From: Aquimarina aggregata
GTDB taxonomy: Bacteria > Bacteroidota > Bacteroidia > Flavobacteriales > Flavobacteriaceae
Assembly (NCBI RefSeq): GCF_001632745.1
Contig: NZ_LQRT01000035.1
Location: 372,001-436,000, forward strand
Reading direction: 5' to 3'
Length of the DNA: 64,000 nt
In this document: piece after piece, positions 62,261 through 64,000 of the stretch
How positions within the stretch are numbered: position 1 is the first letter of the stretch
How the letters are laid out: the number at the start of each line of letters is the position of its first letter
The notes under the pieces: generated by a model
What the model was told of the DNA's origin: nothing
Database searches by the model: none
Seen by the model: the letters and a program-made list of their open reading frames with translations, nothing else
Translations under genes and position numbers: made by a program

Positions 62261-64000
62261 ATGAGCACATTCAACTTTAGTAAGTGGAATAAAATTATTG
62301 GCTGGGCAGTATTTGCCATCGCACTATGTGTATACTCTTTAACCGTAGAACCCACTGCAAGTTTTTGGGATGCAGGTGAATACATTGCTACTTCATCAAA
62401 GCTTCAGGTAGGACATCCACCTGGCGCACCATTATTTCAAATGATAGGAGCTTTTGCATCATTATTTGCAACCGATCCTACGCAAATCGCCTTAATGGTA
62501 AACATGACTTCTGCCTTTGCTAGCGCATTTTCTATATTATTTATGTTTTGGTCGATTACAATTTTGGCAAAAAAAGTAATTGTAAAAGATGAAGAATTTA
62601 CAGAAAGTAAGGCTATTGCGGTTTTAGGTAGTGGACTAGTAGGAGCACTATCATTTACATTTACAGACAGTTTTTGGTTTAATGCTGTAGAAGCCGAGGT
62701 ATATGCTATGGCCATCTGCATACTATCGGTTCTCTTTTATCTAGGATTACTTTGGGAAAGAGATATGCATAAGCCCAGAGGTAACAAATGGCTTATTTTG
62801 ATTTCTTTTATAGTAGGTCTGTCCTTTGGAGTTCATTTTATGGGACTATTATCTATACCTGCTATAGGACTGTTATATTACTTTAAAAATTACAAAGAAA
62901 TAACTATAAAGAATTTTATTATTGCTAATGTATCTGTGGTTGCAATACTCTTATTCATTTTTAAATTACTACTACCATCTACCCTTAAGTTCTTTGGAGC
63001 TGCAGAGGTGTTTTTTGTAAATTCGATTGGACTACCTTTTAATTCAGGTACAATCATAGCTGGACTTATTATCATAGCAGCCTTTTACTTTGGTATAAAA
63101 TACACTCGTAAGAAAGATTATGTTCAACTAAACACATTGTTACTATGTGTTGTATTTATTCTATTAGGATTTTCAAGTTGGGTAATGCTACCTATTCGTG
63201 CAAATGCTGGTACCGTAATTAACGAGAACAACCCAAATAATGCGCGTGAGTTATTAGCATATTATAACCTAGAGCAATACCCTGAAACCCATCTATTTTA
63301 TGGTCCTCAGTTTACTGAAATCTATTCTCAATTAGACGAAAATAATCCGTACGAAGACGATAAACCTAAATACGAAAAAGACCTTAAAACAGGTAAGTAC
63401 ATCATCGTAAACGATTGGAAAAATGCTAGACAAAATCTTGATAATGCCCATAAAGCATTTCTACCAAGAATGTGGAGCACCGAGCATATTGCCAATTATA
63501 TGGAGTTTACTGGACCCATAAAATTTACTATAAAACCAGAATACCAAAGTGAAGAAGAATTGCTGAAAGCAGTTACCGAATTTAGAAGAGAATATGCCGT
63601 AGGAAAACTTGATAATAGTGATTATCATAAATTTCTACAGTCTTTTGGAAACTATATAGATGTAGAAAAACCTTCACTATGGGATAATGTAGTATATCTC
63701 TTTGACTACCAAATGGGATATATGTATTGGCGTTATTTTATGTGGAATTTTGTTGGACGACAAGATGATAATCAAGGTAAATTAACTAGCCTAGAAGGGA
63801 ATTGGTTAAGCGGTATTACATTTATTGATGAAATGCGCTTAGGATCTCAAGATAATTTACCTTCTGACACCCTTAAAAACAAAGCAAGAAATACATATTA
63901 TTTCTTACCGCTTTTATTAGGATTAATAGGCTTTGTATTTATGTTGCAAAGAGATAAGAAAAATTTCTGGGTATTATTTATCTTTTTCATGTTTACCGGT
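62261..64000 (+). CDS. DUF2723 membrane protein (GT-C-type), 3' end outside window
   Basis: A large integral membrane protein of which 580 residues are visible. The start MSTFNFSKWNKIIGWAVFAI leads into the diagnostic FWDAGEYIATSSKLQVGHPPGAPLF, with the DxGE loop of GT-C glycosyltransferase-like enzymes. Then follow helices and FTDSFWFNAVEAEVYAM. DUF2723 proteins are common in Bacteroidota and are thought to be involved in protein O-glycosylation or lipid-linked glycan transfer. The right edge cuts the gene. Confidence 0.92.
   Translation, partial: MSTFNFSKWNKIIGWAVFAIALCVYSLTVEPTASFWDAGEYIATSSKLQVGHPPGAPLFQMIGAFASLFATDPTQIALMVNMTSAFASAFSILFMFWSITILAKKVIVKDEEFTESKAIAVLGSGLVGALSFTFTDSFWFNAVEAEVYAMAICILSVLFYLGLLWERDMHKPRGNKWLILISFIVGLSFGVHFMGLLSIPAIGLLYYFKNYKEITIKNFIIANVSVVAILLFIFKLLLPSTLKFFGAAEVFFVNSIGLPFNSGTIIAGLIIIAAFYFGIKYTRKKDYVQLNTLLLCVVFILLGFSSWVMLPIRANAGTVINENNPNNARELLAYYNLEQYPETHLFYGPQFTEIYSQLDENNPYEDDKPKYEKDLKTGKYIIVNDWKNARQNLDNAHKAFLPRMWSTEHIANYMEFTGPIKFTIKPEYQSEEELLKAVTEFRREYAVGKLDNSDYHKFLQSFGNYIDVEKPSLWDNVVYLFDYQMGYMYWRYFMWNFVGRQDDNQGKLTSLEGNWLSGITFIDEMRLGSQDNLPSDTLKNKARNTYYFLPLLLGLIGFVFMLQRDKKNFWVLFIFFMFTG

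Overview
The window is AT-rich chromosomal DNA from a member of the Bacteroidota, almost certainly a marine-type Flavobacteriaceae. The evidence is a full-length SprA (the type IX secretion outer-membrane channel), the six-gene alternative complex III followed by caa3-type oxidase genes, TonB proteins with the PIFPGCE motif, and promoters of the TTTG / TAnnTTTG type. Aquimarina or a close relative is a guess only. No replication origin, rRNA, CRISPR array or intact insertion sequence is visible. One tRNA (Gln, UUG) is present.

Layout. 1-20.7 kb is mostly core and on the minus strand: two oxidase subunit III genes and haem O synthase; a plus-strand metallo-beta-lactamase-fold protein; two tandem TonB genes; vanZ-gcvH; sprA-ruvA; a degenerate M23 protein; a secreted peptidase E homologue; malic enzyme; a trehalase lipoprotein. 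20.7-30.2 kb is an accessory, decaying stretch. It holds an exact 21-bp-period palindromic repeat array, a protein with an eCIS/DUF4157-type leader and a ParB-like end, small lipoproteins, a serine hydrolase, at least three truncated genes, a CPBP protease, an epoxide hydrolase and an AraC-led gene set. Copies of the 3' end of the sodium/solute symporter gene at 30.2-31.9 kb are scattered through it. 32-35.4 kb is a ruvB-P450-queG operon.

35.6-41.7 kb is a tight plus-strand six-gene catabolic operon: GntR regulator, beta-decarboxylating dehydrogenase, cyclase-family hydrolase, four-carbon acid sugar kinase (DUF1537), MFS transporter and Gfo/Idh/MocA oxidoreductase. A 30-bp near-perfect palindrome lies just ahead of it. 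It is the best candidate here for an undescribed pathway. A separate astacin-type lipoprotein protease gene follows. 43.6-55.5 kb is the respiratory operon actABCDEF-ctaC-ctaD on the minus strand. Together with the subunit III and haem O synthase genes at the left edge it supplies a menaquinol-to-oxygen chain. 55.7-64 kb holds a SPOR protein, the rimP-nusA-infB operon, a universal stress protein, tRNA-Gln and a DUF2723 membrane protein cut by the window edge.

Regulatory points read directly: a perfect terminator-like hairpin sits between the promoter and start codon of rimP-nusA-infB; a hairpin lies in the act operon leader; a dyad overlaps the -7 box ahead of ruvA-sprA; and several intrinsic terminators separate convergent genes. 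All functions are inferred from motifs and known families; no database search was possible.
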